Below, one piece after another: positions 18,401 to 25,137 of a stretch of DNA of 27,849 nt (position 1 is the first letter of the stretch; every line of letters starts with the position of its first letter). Where the stretch lies: NCBI GenBank assembly GCA_019648995.1, contig BLXT01000774.1:192627-220475 (forward strand), in the 5' to 3' direction. The DNA is from Plakobranchus ocellatus (taxonomy: Eukaryota; Mollusca; Gastropoda; Plakobranchidae). Made by a program: the position numbers and the translations under genes. The notes under the pieces were generated by a model. The model had not been told where the DNA came from. It did no database searches and worked only from the letters and a program-made list of their open reading frames with translations.

Positions 18401-20953
18401 TCTGTTTCTGACTCGGAGTTGTTAGAAAGGTAAAGAAGCTTTGGTTCATGGAAGATGATGAATTGCAGTAGTATCCAGTTAAATGTATGTCGGTTGACAC
18501 ATTAAATTGTTGCCTCAGTGGTTTGACGATTTTTTTTGCTATACAACCAGTATATTCTGACATACACATTTGAATCAGTAATGATTAAAAAAGTGAATGA
18601 AATACCCACTTGCTGAGTAAATTTAGTTACACATTCACTGAATGAAGTTGGCAGGGACAGGCACCCTTCTGTTTTAAGAATAAATGCTGTTGGTAAATGG
18701 CGATGAGGAGAAGAGAGGCTTTCTTACCTTGTTATCTGTATAAGGGTTGGATTGATGCATAGACGTAAAGTTGAATCTACAAGATGAATAGGGTTTGGAA
18801 GATGATTCAGTGTTGCTGCCTGTCAGCTTCCTCATCAACAGGGGAAATAATGATTATTGCTTCCCCTTTCCCATTGCAGACCTAGACCTATAGTCAGTGA
18901 ATTCATGCTGAGCTATGTGCAATTGTGGGCTGAAGTGTGTAGACCAATTACTTTATTTGCTTTATATTCTTGATTATTCATTCATTGTTGATTTGGAAAT
19001 TAAAACAAGCAATGGGGGGAAAAAAATGAAAGTTCAAGATCACATTGCTAACCATCTGCACATATGGTTTGTTCAGTCAAGGGAAATAACTTCTAAAGTC
19101 TTATTTTCTTTTGCAATGCAATAAGGGAAGTAAGTGATCATTTTTTTTCCTACTTATTAGAAAGACAATAGACATACATCTCCTAAACACAAGGTAGCCA
19201 AGCCTCCTGAGTACAGTGCATTTTATCCAGTCATACTGAATTAAATGTAACTTAATGTAAAATTGTAAATTTGTACTCTATAGTAACACAATTCAGAGAG
19301 GAAATTGAATATATGTTTTATCCTTCAAGATGAAATGTGCTGCCTTATTATGTATAGGCCCACTCTCATGTCTTATGTTATGAATTGTGTATGTGTGTGT
19401 GTACATCAGATTTTCTTAGAACAAAGATACAATGACATTGTAAAGTAAAAGCACATTTCTTTTATGACAAGTATTGCCTTGGGTAAACTACTTGATTGCT
19501 TAGATTTTACAGGTAGCATTTAAGAGCATAAATATGATGACATTTTAAAGGAGGCATGCAAGAGCTTGAAAAATTCTTCATCCAAGCAAGCAATCTTTTT
19601 CAATACTACAATGCCTCATGGTCAATTGATTCTGACTCTTTCCTTGTCTCTTTAAACAACAAGACTTTATAGGACATGATTTACTATTAAACTCTTGTCA
19701 AAATCTTTTACAATATATAGGTGTCTTTCTATGAAGTAGACTAATTTTAAAAATCACATACCGATTACTAGATCGACACAAACAAGGAAAAGGATGATTT
19801 TTCAGTCATATAGAAAATGTGGGATGGAAAACAAAAGTGTCTAATATAATGAAATGGAAATCAATTAATCTTACAAATGGCAAGATGCTCATTTGTCATC
19901 TATGCACTGAAAAGGTTGTCTTCATCAAAGATGAAAAGTGGACTGGCAAAACATATTACTTTTGCGGCTCAATAGTCCCTAGATCTAGATTTACAGTGCA
20001 CACCTAATAATACGACATCAAAGGGAGTAGGCCACACATGTCGAATTAAAAGAATGTCGAATTGTGAGAAAAACAAGTTATAGAGCAAAAAAAAAAGGGG
20101 GGTGGGGGTGTCTTTTGCTACAGTCTAGGTCAGAGAGTGCTGGCCTAGGCCCAACCTTATGTCACACCTTTCCTCCTCCCCTGCGCACCCCCTACCCTTT
20201 ATTCCAAACTTCATTACCCCTGCAGTTACTCAATCACAATGAATGGTCTGTGTTATCAGATACATTCATTTTGCTTTGGGAGGCGGCCAGGTCAAAGCAT
20301 TTTGGTTTAGTTTGATCTGAAAACCGGACGAGAGGTGTTGAATTCTGAGAAGTGAGCCAAGCATGTCGATTTGGGAAAAGTTTTGTTATTAAGGATTAAG
20401 AGCCAGTTATTTGCGACCTCTTAAGTGCATTGAATTAAGGGAAATGTTGAATTGTGAGATGTTGAATTAAGTGGAGTGCACTGTATGTAGAAATTTTGTT
20501 GAGTCAGAGGTCTGGTCATAATGGAAGAGAAAAAAATTGAGAATGAGACTTGAGAGCAAGGTTTAGTGGAGTTTCATGTAAGGTCCATTATATGTGTAGA
20601 AGTTTAACAAAATGAGTTGAGTTGCGGGTCTACATCAGGGAATAAATTCAAAATATGAAAATAAAGGAGTAAAAATTCTCAATGCTTTATGTACAGAAAG
20701 TCTTTTGCATGTGTATTGAAAGTTTACCACATACTGGTAGAGGAGTGAGTAGTTTTCACCCCACTAGTTAATGATTTTCATTTGAACTTGAAGTCAAATC
20801 ATGCAAAACCCCAATTCAGCTCACTTTGTTGGACCTCTACTCTTGCCAGACCTTTAATACTGGCTTATCATTAATTTTTTTGGGTTATATTTTCACAGGC
20901 TGAGAGACATATCCAAGAGTTCGAAGTCCCTTCAACAAGTAAAGCATCTGTGA
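394..20953 (+). CDS. GPATCH1: GPATCH1, G-patch domain-containing protein 1 (3' part, 17 exons, 5' end outside window)
   Basis: Nuclear G-patch protein of the catalytic-stage spliceosome; family members pair with the DEAH helicase DHX35. The spliced exons follow the vertebrate protein in order. They give LKIYGCAPPP just after the G-patch, then VTFAPKDITPISVLPKENVH, FGWTAPRE, LLGETPI, KQKRYDQYL, SMTEWERARERDEF, MKMFGKLTREEHEWHP, LLCKRFNVPNPYPG, GIPGVKRDKYSVFNFL and MDLFRAIF. An acidic Ser/Glu tract, a Lys/His-rich basic tract, a Ser/Asp tract and the C-terminal LLERLRDI (human LLRRLKSL) follow. Join: 394-437, 723-935, 2123-2258, 4308-4390, 6058-6232, 6627-6769, 7345-7588, 9456-9631, 11115-11242, 11984-12105, 12330-12436, 13055-13397, 13955-14185, 14775-14993, 15518-15603, 18284-18429, 20899-20953. 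Every junction keeps frame with GT/AG sites and no internal stop. The 882 or so residues here plus about 195 expected upstream give a protein slightly longer than the 931-residue human one (recalled). Exon 13's start is the least certain junction. Confidence 0.95.
723..935 (+). CDS. GPATCH1: GPATCH1 exon b
   Basis: This exon has 71 codons, in phase 0 at both ends. It carries the conserved VTFAPKDITP, NVHGLGYRGLDP and INLFSAP blocks and ends KGISGQ, as in human KLGISGQ. The acceptor is tctctag and the donor gtttat. The coding frame simply reads through to a stop at 1008-1010 if unspliced. Confidence 0.93.
936..2122. other. GPATCH1 intron with a faint old coding trace
   Basis: Around 1400-1570 a frame reads SNKVLETFNGQESDSGDDVD and onward to a stop, and 1618-1760 reads SLKSWAIGKGKKGSNNFIRL. 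Both look like eroded coding sequence, perhaps from a DNA transposon. I cannot name the family. Confidence 0.3.
2123..2258 (+). CDS. GPATCH1: GPATCH1 exon c
   Basis: It reads AFGVGAFEDEDEDIYAVDSI and ends in FGWTAPREH plus one base, against human AFGVGALEEEDDDIYA and YGWTAPRQ. The acceptor is tttgtttag, the donor gtaaaa, and it ends in phase 1. Confidence 0.94.
2259..4307. other. GPATCH1 intron
   Basis: Very AT-rich with A/T runs and a G-run near 2415-2422. A 34-bp tandem duplication lies at 3163-3222 (AACTCAATATGCATATCTG twice). A GATGGCCGCCGTTTGCCATA stretch near 2970 stands out in composition. No gene seen. Confidence 0.55.
4308..4390 (+). CDS. GPATCH1: GPATCH1 exon d
   Basis: It reads KQSVPVTYVGKLLEGFCLSN, matching human LRYVGKILDGFSLAS. 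The acceptor is ttctgtaag and the donor gtaaga. It accepts the phase-1 codon of the previous exon and ends in phase 0. Confidence 0.9.
4681..5378 (-). mobile_element. solo LTR, retrovirus-like element (Gypsy-type guess), fossil
   Basis: This 698-bp segment has TGT...ACA ends flanked by the exact 5-bp duplication CAGTA (4676-4680 and 5379-5383). Read on the minus strand it has TATAAATA at 5074-5081 and AATAAA at 4811-4816, in the order expected of an LTR. No internal coding region remains, so it is a solo LTR left by recombination. Exact target duplications suggest it is not very old. It lies antisense in a GPATCH1 intron. The Ty3/Gypsy assignment rests only on ends and duplication size. Confidence 0.85.
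5384..6057. other. GPATCH1 intron remainder after the solo LTR
   Basis: It holds a run of 24 T at 5447-5470 and the palindrome CTAGATCTAGAT at 5795-5806. Nothing else named. Confidence 0.55.
6058..6232 (+). CDS. GPATCH1: GPATCH1 exon e
   Basis: It begins KFPAPALPRGFKSRHWFRK (human KIYPPPELPRDYRPVHYF) and ends LNATDRGILLGETPIM, matching human ASKRAELLGETPI. The acceptor is ctttgacag, the donor gtgagt, and it ends in phase 1. Confidence 0.93.
6627..6769 (+). CDS. GPATCH1: GPATCH1 exon f
   Basis: It reads SSVFDLIPTADRERINATKE followed by a Ser-rich tail. It corresponds to human SVLEFLSQKDKERIKEMKQA. The acceptor is gattatag and the donor gtttgt; it ends in phase 0. Confidence 0.9.
6770..7344. 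other. GPATCH1 intron
   Basis: AT-rich with T- and A-runs. The open frame from the preceding exon runs on by chance to a stop at 7064-7066. No element recognised. Confidence 0.6.
7345..7588 (+). CDS. GPATCH1: GPATCH1 exon g
   Basis: It begins EPITTDEQAKQNLPSNAWAS and ends FQPFRKDQAKQKRYDQYLTL plus a short tail, matching human FKPFAKDPEKQKRYDEFL. The acceptor is ttgaaag and the donor gtaagg; it ends in phase 1. Confidence 0.93.
7979..9162 (+). mobile_element. decayed mariner (Tc1/mariner DNA transposon)
   Basis: Broken transposase pieces lie in order. They are DVSDGGDDEGHPSPVVTKEN followed by LVLKDQQIIVNELSSKT (8303-8509), then VVSMDQTCIYHFD and VHALRFWFCEGITMTDYL (8522-8728), then DKAPVDKA (from 8832), TEQCGFEILP and IAPSDFFLF (to about 8950). 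These match mariner GRPSTV, VTGDETWVHHYD, HDNAPVH and LAPSDYFLF. The second and third catalytic Asp codons (8832, 8936) are 104 nt apart, as expected for D34D with a one-base shift. Ends TTCAAGAAGTCTTTTC (7979) and GACCAGACTTTTTGAA (9147-9162) are roughly inverted. Stops and shifts show it is long dead; the N-terminal helix-turn-helix part is unrecognisable. Confidence 0.83.
9456..9631 (+). CDS. GPATCH1: GPATCH1 exon h
   Basis: It holds the near-invariant SMTEWERARERDEFSKAAKM (human SMTEWERGRERDEFARAA), then MSSRFVSG and an acidic stretch. The acceptor is aaacacag and the donor gtgagc. It joins the previous phase-1 codon and ends in phase 0. Confidence 0.94.
9632..11114. other. GPATCH1 intron
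   Basis: It contains MITE copy A at 10435-10673. The rest is AT-rich, with a short CA/TG-rich stretch near 10100-10130. No gene. Confidence 0.55.
10435..10673 (+). mobile_element. short TIR element (MITE), copy A
   Basis: It has inverted ends TGTGTAGCAGTCTCACAAAA and, from the other side, TGTGTAGCGGTCTCTCAAAA, with about 28 of 34 positions matching. CAAATG flanks both sides directly. No coding capacity is seen. The family has two more copies in this window, at 20593-20843 and 21577-21794. Confidence 0.75.
11115..11242 (+). CDS. GPATCH1: GPATCH1 exon i
   Basis: It reads AAEMKMFGKLTREEHEWHPH then LLCKRFNVPNPYPG, one of the best-conserved blocks of the family. The acceptor is catctgcag, the donor gtgaga, and it ends in phase 2. 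Its last 41 nt plus the start of the intron form unit 1 of a tandem array that continues in the intron. Confidence 0.96.
11202..11539 (+). repeat. four-unit tandem array seeded by the end of GPATCH1 exon i
   Basis: Units of about 82-88 bp start near 11202, 11284, 11368 and 11456. Each begins CTTCTCTG or TTCTCTG, passes a CCTTACCCAGG-like stretch and GTGAGA-like bases, and ends TAATTTCTTTAATT. Unit 1 contains the real exon end and donor. Units 2-4 lie in the intron and are increasingly diverged. Unit 2 still reads LCKRFIVLNPYPG. Confidence 0.88.
11540..11983. other. GPATCH1 intron remainder after the exon-derived array
   Basis: T-rich sequence. A short imperfect duplication near 11740-11830 carries TTATATTTAATGTCTATGTT and a similar ATTTCATGTTTATGTTCAT copy. 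Nothing else. Confidence 0.5.
11984..12105 (+). CDS. GPATCH1: GPATCH1 exon j
   Basis: It reads GSDTLGIPGVKRDKYSVFNF and so on, matching human LVGLPRVKRDKYSVFNFLTL. The acceptor is ttttacag and the donor gtaaaa; it ends in phase 1. Confidence 0.95.
12283..12291. other. assembly gap (9 N) after a 14-base C run
   Basis: Unread bases follow directly on a run of C at 12269-12282 in a GPATCH1 intron. This is a sequencing or assembly artefact site; the true length is unknown. Confidence 0.95.
12330..12436 (+). CDS. GPATCH1: GPATCH1 exon k
   Basis: It reads EEKAANSKQTVSAARPKTAT then MASVFKVLDDPNFHKP. Similarity to human is low here and the region is probably disordered. Frame, acceptor ttctcag and donor gtaagt are all clean. 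An N gap lies 38 bp upstream in the intron. Confidence 0.88.
12437..13054. other. GPATCH1 intron
   Basis: AT-rich with long T-runs near 12710 and 12885. No gene, repeat family or structure recognised. Confidence 0.6.
13055..13397 (+). CDS. GPATCH1: GPATCH1 exon l (longest)
   Basis: The exon has 114 codons plus one base. It is Ala/Thr/Ser-rich at first, then carries the conserved DMDLFRAIFKNSDSEDSEED (human SMDLFRAIFASSSDE), then a long Glu/Asp-rich run. The acceptor is aaaccag and the donor gtagca. Base composition is visibly less AT-rich than the flanks. Confidence 0.93.
13398..13954. other. GPATCH1 intron
   Basis: AT-rich, with chance open frames continuing from the preceding exon. No element recognised. 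Confidence 0.6.
13955..14185 (+). CDS. GPATCH1: GPATCH1 exon m (acceptor ambiguous)
   Basis: It reads GTFRPLFTPRRKTDSAISRE and ends VFSVLENMEKTESSK plus one base. Phase agreement with the previous exon allows acceptors after 13954 (ctcataag) or after 13963 (accaag), which differ by three codons. Other nearby AGs break the frame. The donor gtatgt is clear. Confidence 0.78.
14437..14516. repeat. 80-bp dispersed repeat, copy 1
   Basis: It runs from GAGAAGTGTCTACACAAAAT to GGCATCCAGTTTCT and is identical to 16117-16200 except for a 4-base difference. It is intronic, with no coding sense. Confidence 0.85.
14775..14993 (+). CDS. GPATCH1: GPATCH1 exon n
   Basis: It holds two internal copies of an AYGPxLPxxSL motif (AYGPRLPSASL and AYGPTLPPSSL), each after an acidic SDxD-like lead. 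Human has one related FGPRLPP. The acceptor is ttccacag, the donor gtttat, and it ends in phase 1. Confidence 0.9.
14994..15517. other. GPATCH1 intron
   Basis: AT-rich with a (TTG)n microsatellite at 15444-15460. Nothing else seen. Confidence 0.6.
15518..15603 (+). CDS. GPATCH1: GPATCH1 exon o
   Basis: It reads EIRERGRASEKHSGSRGRES followed by KSAHRKEKK, a basic stretch like the human Lys-rich C-terminal region. The acceptor is atcttcag. The donor AAA|gtaaaa is A-rich and rather weak. Unspliced, the frame continues about 13 codons to a TAG. Confidence 0.8.
15780..16890. other. CpG-richer block in the longest GPATCH1 intron
   Basis: Base composition changes sharply from the AT-rich surroundings, with many CG pairs (GCGGCGGCGCGAGG near 16010, CCCCGCGGC near 16045). 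Two perfect TGACGTCA palindromes lie at 16684-16691 and 16816-16823. No convincing open frame. It could be a mobile insertion or a regulatory stretch. Confidence 0.5.
16117..16200. repeat. 84-bp dispersed repeat, copy 2
   Basis: Near-identical direct copy of 14437-14516 with 4 extra bases (ATGA) in the middle. It sits inside a CpG-richer block of the long intron. Confidence 0.85.
16891..18283. other. remainder of the long GPATCH1 intron
   Basis: Clusters of CTAGATCT palindromes lie at 17027-17056 and 17118-17128. After about 17280 the DNA is very AT-rich with runs of T and phrases such as GCTGTAACTTTTTTC, and no coding sense. It may be an old non-coding repeat that I cannot classify. Confidence 0.4.
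18284..18429 (+). CDS. GPATCH1: GPATCH1 exon p
   Basis: It reads KKSKHRKQKKHKKHKKSSRS, then a Ser/Asp/Glu-rich stretch ending SDSELLER. This matches the human KKHRKHKHKGKQ basic tract followed by SSSESSDSSDSQSDEE. The acceptor is gttaatag and the donor gtaaag; it ends in phase 2. It follows the longest intron in the window (2,680 bp). Confidence 0.92.
18430..19993. other. last GPATCH1 intron, left part
   Basis: A small imperfect inverted pair (AAATGTATGTC near 18481; GACATACACATTT near 18559) and a GT-rich run near 19386-19401. No coding evidence. Confidence 0.45.
19994..20483. mobile_element. pogo/Tigger-like MITE
   Basis: This 490-bp element has inverted ends CAGTGCACACCTAATAATAC and CAGTGCACTCCACTTAATTC, with 20 of 26 positions matching. 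TA lies immediately outside each end (19992-19993, 20484-20485), fitting TA target duplication. Subterminal GTCGAATT/GTTGAATT repeats occur at both ends. The interior is C-rich and non-coding. The superfamily call rests on the CAGT end and TA target. Confidence 0.75.
20593..20843 (-). mobile_element. short TIR element (MITE), copy C, inverted
   Basis: This is the same family as the copy at 10435 but in opposite orientation. The reverse complement of copy A aligns along the length, including GCTTTATG, the core around TTTCACCCC, and the GAGTTGCGGGTCT end. It lies in the last GPATCH1 intron. Confidence 0.72.
20899..20953 (+). CDS. GPATCH1: GPATCH1 terminal coding exon
   Basis: Completed across the junction it reads RLRDISKSSKSLQQVKHL and then TGA. 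Human ends LLRRLKSLPLRRQ. The acceptor is ttttcacag. A polyadenylation signal follows about 50 bp later. Confidence 0.9.
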
Positions 20954-21020
20954 CTGGATCTTTTTTTACCTTGTTGAATCTTGTATAAAATGTTTTTATT
21001 AATAAAGAATGTTTGAGGAA
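20954..21020 (+). promoter_or_regulatory. GPATCH1: GPATCH1 3' UTR and polyadenylation signal
   Basis: AATAAA lies at 21001-21006, 48 bp past the stop codon, followed by GTTTGAGG and an A-run. A 3' UTR of only about 65-70 nt is inferred. The exact cleavage site cannot be seen. Confidence 0.7.
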
Positions 21021-23504
21021 AAAAAAACGGAATTCACATATTAAATATTACTTTTCATTTATGTTTATGAGGTACAGTGGAGCCCATTTTTAACAGCACC
21101 GTGGATATCAACAACTATAACTGAAACTAACGGGGGGATTTGAAAAACCCACTTCGTCTTTTTATTCAGGCTGTATAATTTATTTTTATTTTAATTCATG
21201 AGTATTGAAACTACTTCGCTCTGTGGGAAAGCTTTAAACACTTGGAATAAAGATGGGCTTTTGATGTTTCAAGCAGGATGAAAAAAGTTACGTAACAGGA
21301 GGATGGAGAACCATCAGGTCTACATCTACAGTCTATAGAGAGAAAGAAGAGGTGGTGAGGCATTGTAGAATAATACATTCTCCTTTAATCCACTTTGAGG
21401 GAATAACGACAATTGTTATATCAGTACTTGATGATAAAAACTAAAGTTCCACTTTATTTTACTTCTTTGCAATTTTTTATTTTTGCAATCTCTTTGTCAA
21501 ATTATGCAAGTGACTTTTATAGCTATATTTATTCATTTCTATTATATTGCCTAAAAAAGGAAGCAAATGATACAAATGTGTAGCTGTCCCACAAAATGAA
21601 TCAAGTTGCTGTTTTTCATGATTGGCTACATAAAAACCATTAACAAGAAGGGAGAAAACTACATGTACTCGCTTCTCTATGAGGAAAACTTTCTATAGGC
21701 ATGCTGTAGGCTTTTACTTCTTGACCTTAATATTTTGAGTTGATTTCAGTAATGCAGACCCATAACTTGACTCATTTTGTGAGACCTCTGTGCAAATGTA
21801 CGAAAGGAGCCCAAAATTTAAAGAAAGATTTCCACCTTCCATAAGTGATGTTTTGAGCTTATACTTGCATGTCAGGATTTCTTCAACTAAAAAACAGATG
21901 TAGCAATAACCCAGATTTTCAAATGTTAAAGCCTTTTTGTTTTCATTGCCATATCTGGATTCAAGGAGAAACAAACAAATGAAACCTATGTAACATGGCA
22001 AAGGTGGTATATGATATTTCATTAGTTTAGCCAGCTAAAACTGGCAAATTTTAGACAAAATCACAAACTCTTCTCACCAGATTTTCTCAGAACTTTTAAA
22101 TCTCCCTGGAGAATATTTTTTGTCCTTCTCCTAAATTCCTATCATTGTATTTAAAAATCTTTTCTAAGAAAAAGTCGAAGATAAAAAATCTGAATCTCCT
22201 AAGGACTAAAGTCAAAATAGCTTTAAAAACAAATGTTCAATGAAAGCTCCAGTATGGATGTTTATGTCTCCTAGAGACATACTGCAAGTATTCAGGCAAA
22301 CCTGTCTATAAGTATAAATTCAAGGTAATATATCAAAAACAATATAGAAAAAATTGTTCATTAATAAAAAAAACTTTCCCAATGAATTAATATCACACCA
22401 GTATTCATATACCCCGTAAGTTCTTTTATATAGTGGTACTTCTAGGGTTACATGTCCTATAAGATAAGGTTCTTGTTCTTTTCTGGTTATCCAAAAAAAA
22501 AAAATCGAATGAAAGTATTAGATTTGGTGGGTTTTTTTCCTAGTCAAAATCTTGTCTTTAGGCATTGCTTGAACTGTGGCTATAAAAAAAAACTTTGTTC
22601 AAGATCAAGAACTTTACTGATTTAGGACTCAATGTCTAGATTTAAAATGAAACAGAATTTTTTGCATTTGTTTCATTGCCGAAGGTCATTCCTTTTTTTT
22701 GTGTGCCATTAATAGTTTTACATATAAATATAAATAAAAACAGTAACCAGATCAAGGATAAATTTCAACCCTTGCAGATTTCACAATCCATTAAGCCAAA
22801 GGTAGCCTGCATATGTCAGATTGATCTTAAAGATAAAGTATATGTTAATTTAAGTTCAGATGCCCAAGTCTTGGTACTGAGTAAAAATTTACATGGCATG
22901 CGGTTAGCAGAATGTATTTGATACCTGTATCAATTTGCAGTCCAATTTGTCACTGAACTCTCAGTCTCAGTTAAAATTAAATTCAAAATGTTCATATTTT
23001 GAGTTTTGCTGGTTTGACCGAGACACAGAAATAAATTTAGAATATCTATAAAATGGAAAACTCAGTTGAAAAAAAAATAATCTCCATGAATGAAATGGAG
23101 TGCGATTGTCTCAAAAGAATATTGTGACCAGATGATTGGGTATATCTTTAACAGGGTAAATATCCATAATAAATGGCGAGTGGGGCCACAAAAAGAGCTC
23201 ATTTTTAGCAGGTATTTTAGGTGTCAGTTCACTTTAAGAGGATTTCACTATCTAAGGTAAATAATGTTAATTTGTATTGTTGAAAAAAAAAAATAAATAA
23301 ATAAATAAAAGTGCTTATTTCATTGTGACCATTCCTGCAGAATCCTTTTGAGCATAATTGTAATTTTATTTTTAGTGATATTTGAGTTCAGATTTCAAGA
23401 CAATTAATTGTCATGCTGAATGTATCAACCATGAAAAATAACATGCAGAGAATGTGACATCTATCGACTTTTCTATCAAAAAGAAAAACAACAAACAACA
23501 AGAG
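21021..23504. other. intergenic region between convergent GPATCH1 and HSBP1
   Basis: It contains MITE copy B, and a lone TACAGTGGAGCCCATTTTTA end at 21073 that resembles a pogo-type terminus without a partner. An (AATA)n microsatellite lies at 23283-23310. An open frame at 22676-22921 has no recognisable family. No gene is supported. Confidence 0.5.
21577..21794 (+). mobile_element. short TIR element (MITE), copy B
   Basis: Third copy, same orientation as the one at 10435 and about 20 bp shorter through an internal loss. Its ends are TGTGTAGCTGTCCCACAAAA and CATTTTGTGAGACCTCTGTG. It is also flanked by CAAATG on both sides. It sits just downstream of GPATCH1. Confidence 0.72.
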
Positions 23505-24406
23505 AAACTTTTCATCCTGTTAAATTTTATTACATTTTAAAGGAGATTCACACATCACTTCAGTTAGCTCATTTTAAAATTGTGTACATTAATGTTACAT
23601 TCCAGATTCACTCTAATCAAGACACTAACAGTAAGCATTAAAAGAAAAAAAATAAAGACTACAAATATTAGATGCTCATAACAAAAGAGAGGGTGCTTTG
23701 CAACGGGGTGAACACAAATAAAATAAGCTTTACAATATTATATGACCAGTTTTCAACCTTGATATCAGTGCCAGCTCATGGAATAATATTGAAAAATCTG
23801 TTATATTCTGCAAATTTTACCATATGTTAAATTAGTTGAACACACACAATTTTTTTATATGTGCAGGGCAAGATGACATCAAGAAATCTAGTGTACAAGT
23901 TAACCTTATCCCCATGGAAATGTTAAGAAATGGAAAATAATTTCATAATCCAAACTAAAAAGCATTAAATAAACAATAAATTAAATATTGCGTGAAATTG
24001 GACATCCACAATTATTTTACTTGGTGACAATTAACCAAACACTAGGCGAAACGAACGCAATGGTACTTTTAAGGGACCCGTGCAGTATGAGCAGGAGTAT
24101 GCCAGTGTTACTGAACTCCCTCTTTTTCTTTATAAAAATAAGGCGTTCGGGAAAATAAGGTCAACCATTATTTTATTCGCTATTCATCTTCTAAACCAGA
24201 GAAAAAAAAATTTTAAAGAAGAAAATAAAGCAATATATACCTAACTGTTGAGAATTTTGTGAGAAACAATAATTGACATACCCAGTCTACCATGGCAAAA
24301 ATCTCGAGGCCACAAGAGAGTAACAAAAATTTTTAAAAAAGTAAAAAACTAATTACATATATCTATAACAAAACATGTTCCTTGGAATCTTTGGTTCTGG
24401 TGTATA
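23505..24406 (-). promoter_or_regulatory. HSBP1: probable HSBP1 3' UTR with two polyadenylation signals
   Basis: Minus-strand AATAAA occurs at 24172-24177, about 230 nt past the stop, and at 23526-23531, about 880 nt past. Either could end the mRNA. The stretch has no open frame of note. The exact ends are inference. Confidence 0.45.
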
Positions 24407-24495
24407 TTACAATCCTCCATCATTGACACCTGCTTGAGTCATCAAATCTGCAATGTTCTTCTCCAGATCATCAATGCGGGTACCCATATCATCAA
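24407..24495 (-). CDS. HSBP1: HSBP1 last coding exon
   Basis: This 89-nt exon starts TTGATGATATG, giving Ile from the split codon A+TT, then [28 protein letters not shown] and TAA at 24407-24409. No AG exists in the preceding 15 nt; the bases before it are AC. Confidence 0.94.
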
Positions 24496-24861
24496 GTGTA
24501 TTGGTTAAGAAAAAGAAAAATTAAGCAGTATTTTGACAGCACAGTCTGCCTGGATAACTTTTAGGCATTAGTAAATTTGATCCATTCTATACGTTCGCTG
24601 TATAAAAAAGACTGCAAATGCAAAATAATTTATTTGATGTAACCAATTTCATGTATAAAACAAAAAAAATAAAGCTGTCTTATTCAAAATTCTAGATTAC
24701 AGAATAAAAAAAAAATTCATTAGATATTAGGCTGAAGCTTATCTAATCTAACCCGAGTGATAAAATGATAAATTTAAAATTCTGCAAAGGATATTCCTGT
24801 TGATGATTTGGTCTGACATATTTTGAAACTTGTCTTGCATCTGTGTCAATAATGTTTGCAC
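24407..24861 (-). CDS. HSBP1: HSBP1, heat shock factor binding protein 1 (3' part; first exon not found)
   Basis: Small coiled-coil protein that binds the trimerisation region of heat shock factor 1 and restrains it; it has also been linked to WASH complex assembly. On the minus strand the two exons (24795-24861, then 24407-24495 with TAA) join to [40 protein letters not shown] and [11 protein letters not shown]. This is nearly identical to human [40 protein letters not shown] and TQAGVE. The heptad hydrophobic pattern runs through the whole piece. About 51 of some 75-80 residues are present. The missing N-terminal QDLT exon is not recognisable up to the right edge, so it is probably outside. 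The tail NDGGL is shorter than the human one. The intron between the exons fits only AT-AC splicing. Confidence 0.93.
24496..24794 (-). other. U12-type AT-AC intron in HSBP1
   Basis: This 299-nt intron begins ATATCCTTT on the minus strand, an exact match to the consensus of minor-spliceosome AT-AC introns. It ends in AC. TTTCTTAAC lies at 24504-24512, one base from the TTCCTTAAC branch consensus and about 9 nt from the 3' end. Splicing here restores the strongly conserved RIDDM reading, and no GT/AG pair does. Confidence 0.9.
24795..24861 (-). CDS. HSBP1: HSBP1 penultimate exon
   Basis: This 67-nt exon follows a good acceptor (cgtcatacag on the minus strand) and encodes [20 protein letters not shown] plus NR and one base. 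It ends ...AACAGGA directly before ATATCCTTT. No usable GT donor preserves the protein. Confidence 0.93.
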
Positions 24862-25044
24862 CTGTATGACGTGAGAAAAAAGAGGATATTTTGAAAGGTC
24901 AGTGTTAGAAGTCAAAATCTTCAATACCTCAATTATTTCCACCAACTATTTATAATAGTATAAAAAGCAAACACCACTACTTTTATACAATGCAAAACAA
25001 ACCATATCTAAGTGCTGTACACAGAATTATTCCAACATTTTCAG

Positions 25045-25137
25045 GAAGTAAAATTTTTAACAATGCTATTGGCTAAGAGTTTTTCAGCTGTCCAGAAATA
25101 TAAAGACCTTTTATCACAGGGTTCTGGCCTTCCAAAG
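25045..25137 (+). other. unassigned exon-like segment
   Basis: This is a 93-nt open stretch between a good acceptor (acattttcag) and a donor (gtaggc). It reads AKSFSAVQKYKDLLSQGSG followed by LPK. The composition looks protein-like but I recognise no family. It lies antisense within the presumed first intron of HSBP1. It may be chance. Confidence 0.25.

Noticed and set aside
22676-22921. 81-codon open frame in the intergenic region
   Set aside because: No recognisable motifs, no splice or start context, and codon content typical of AT-rich chance frames.
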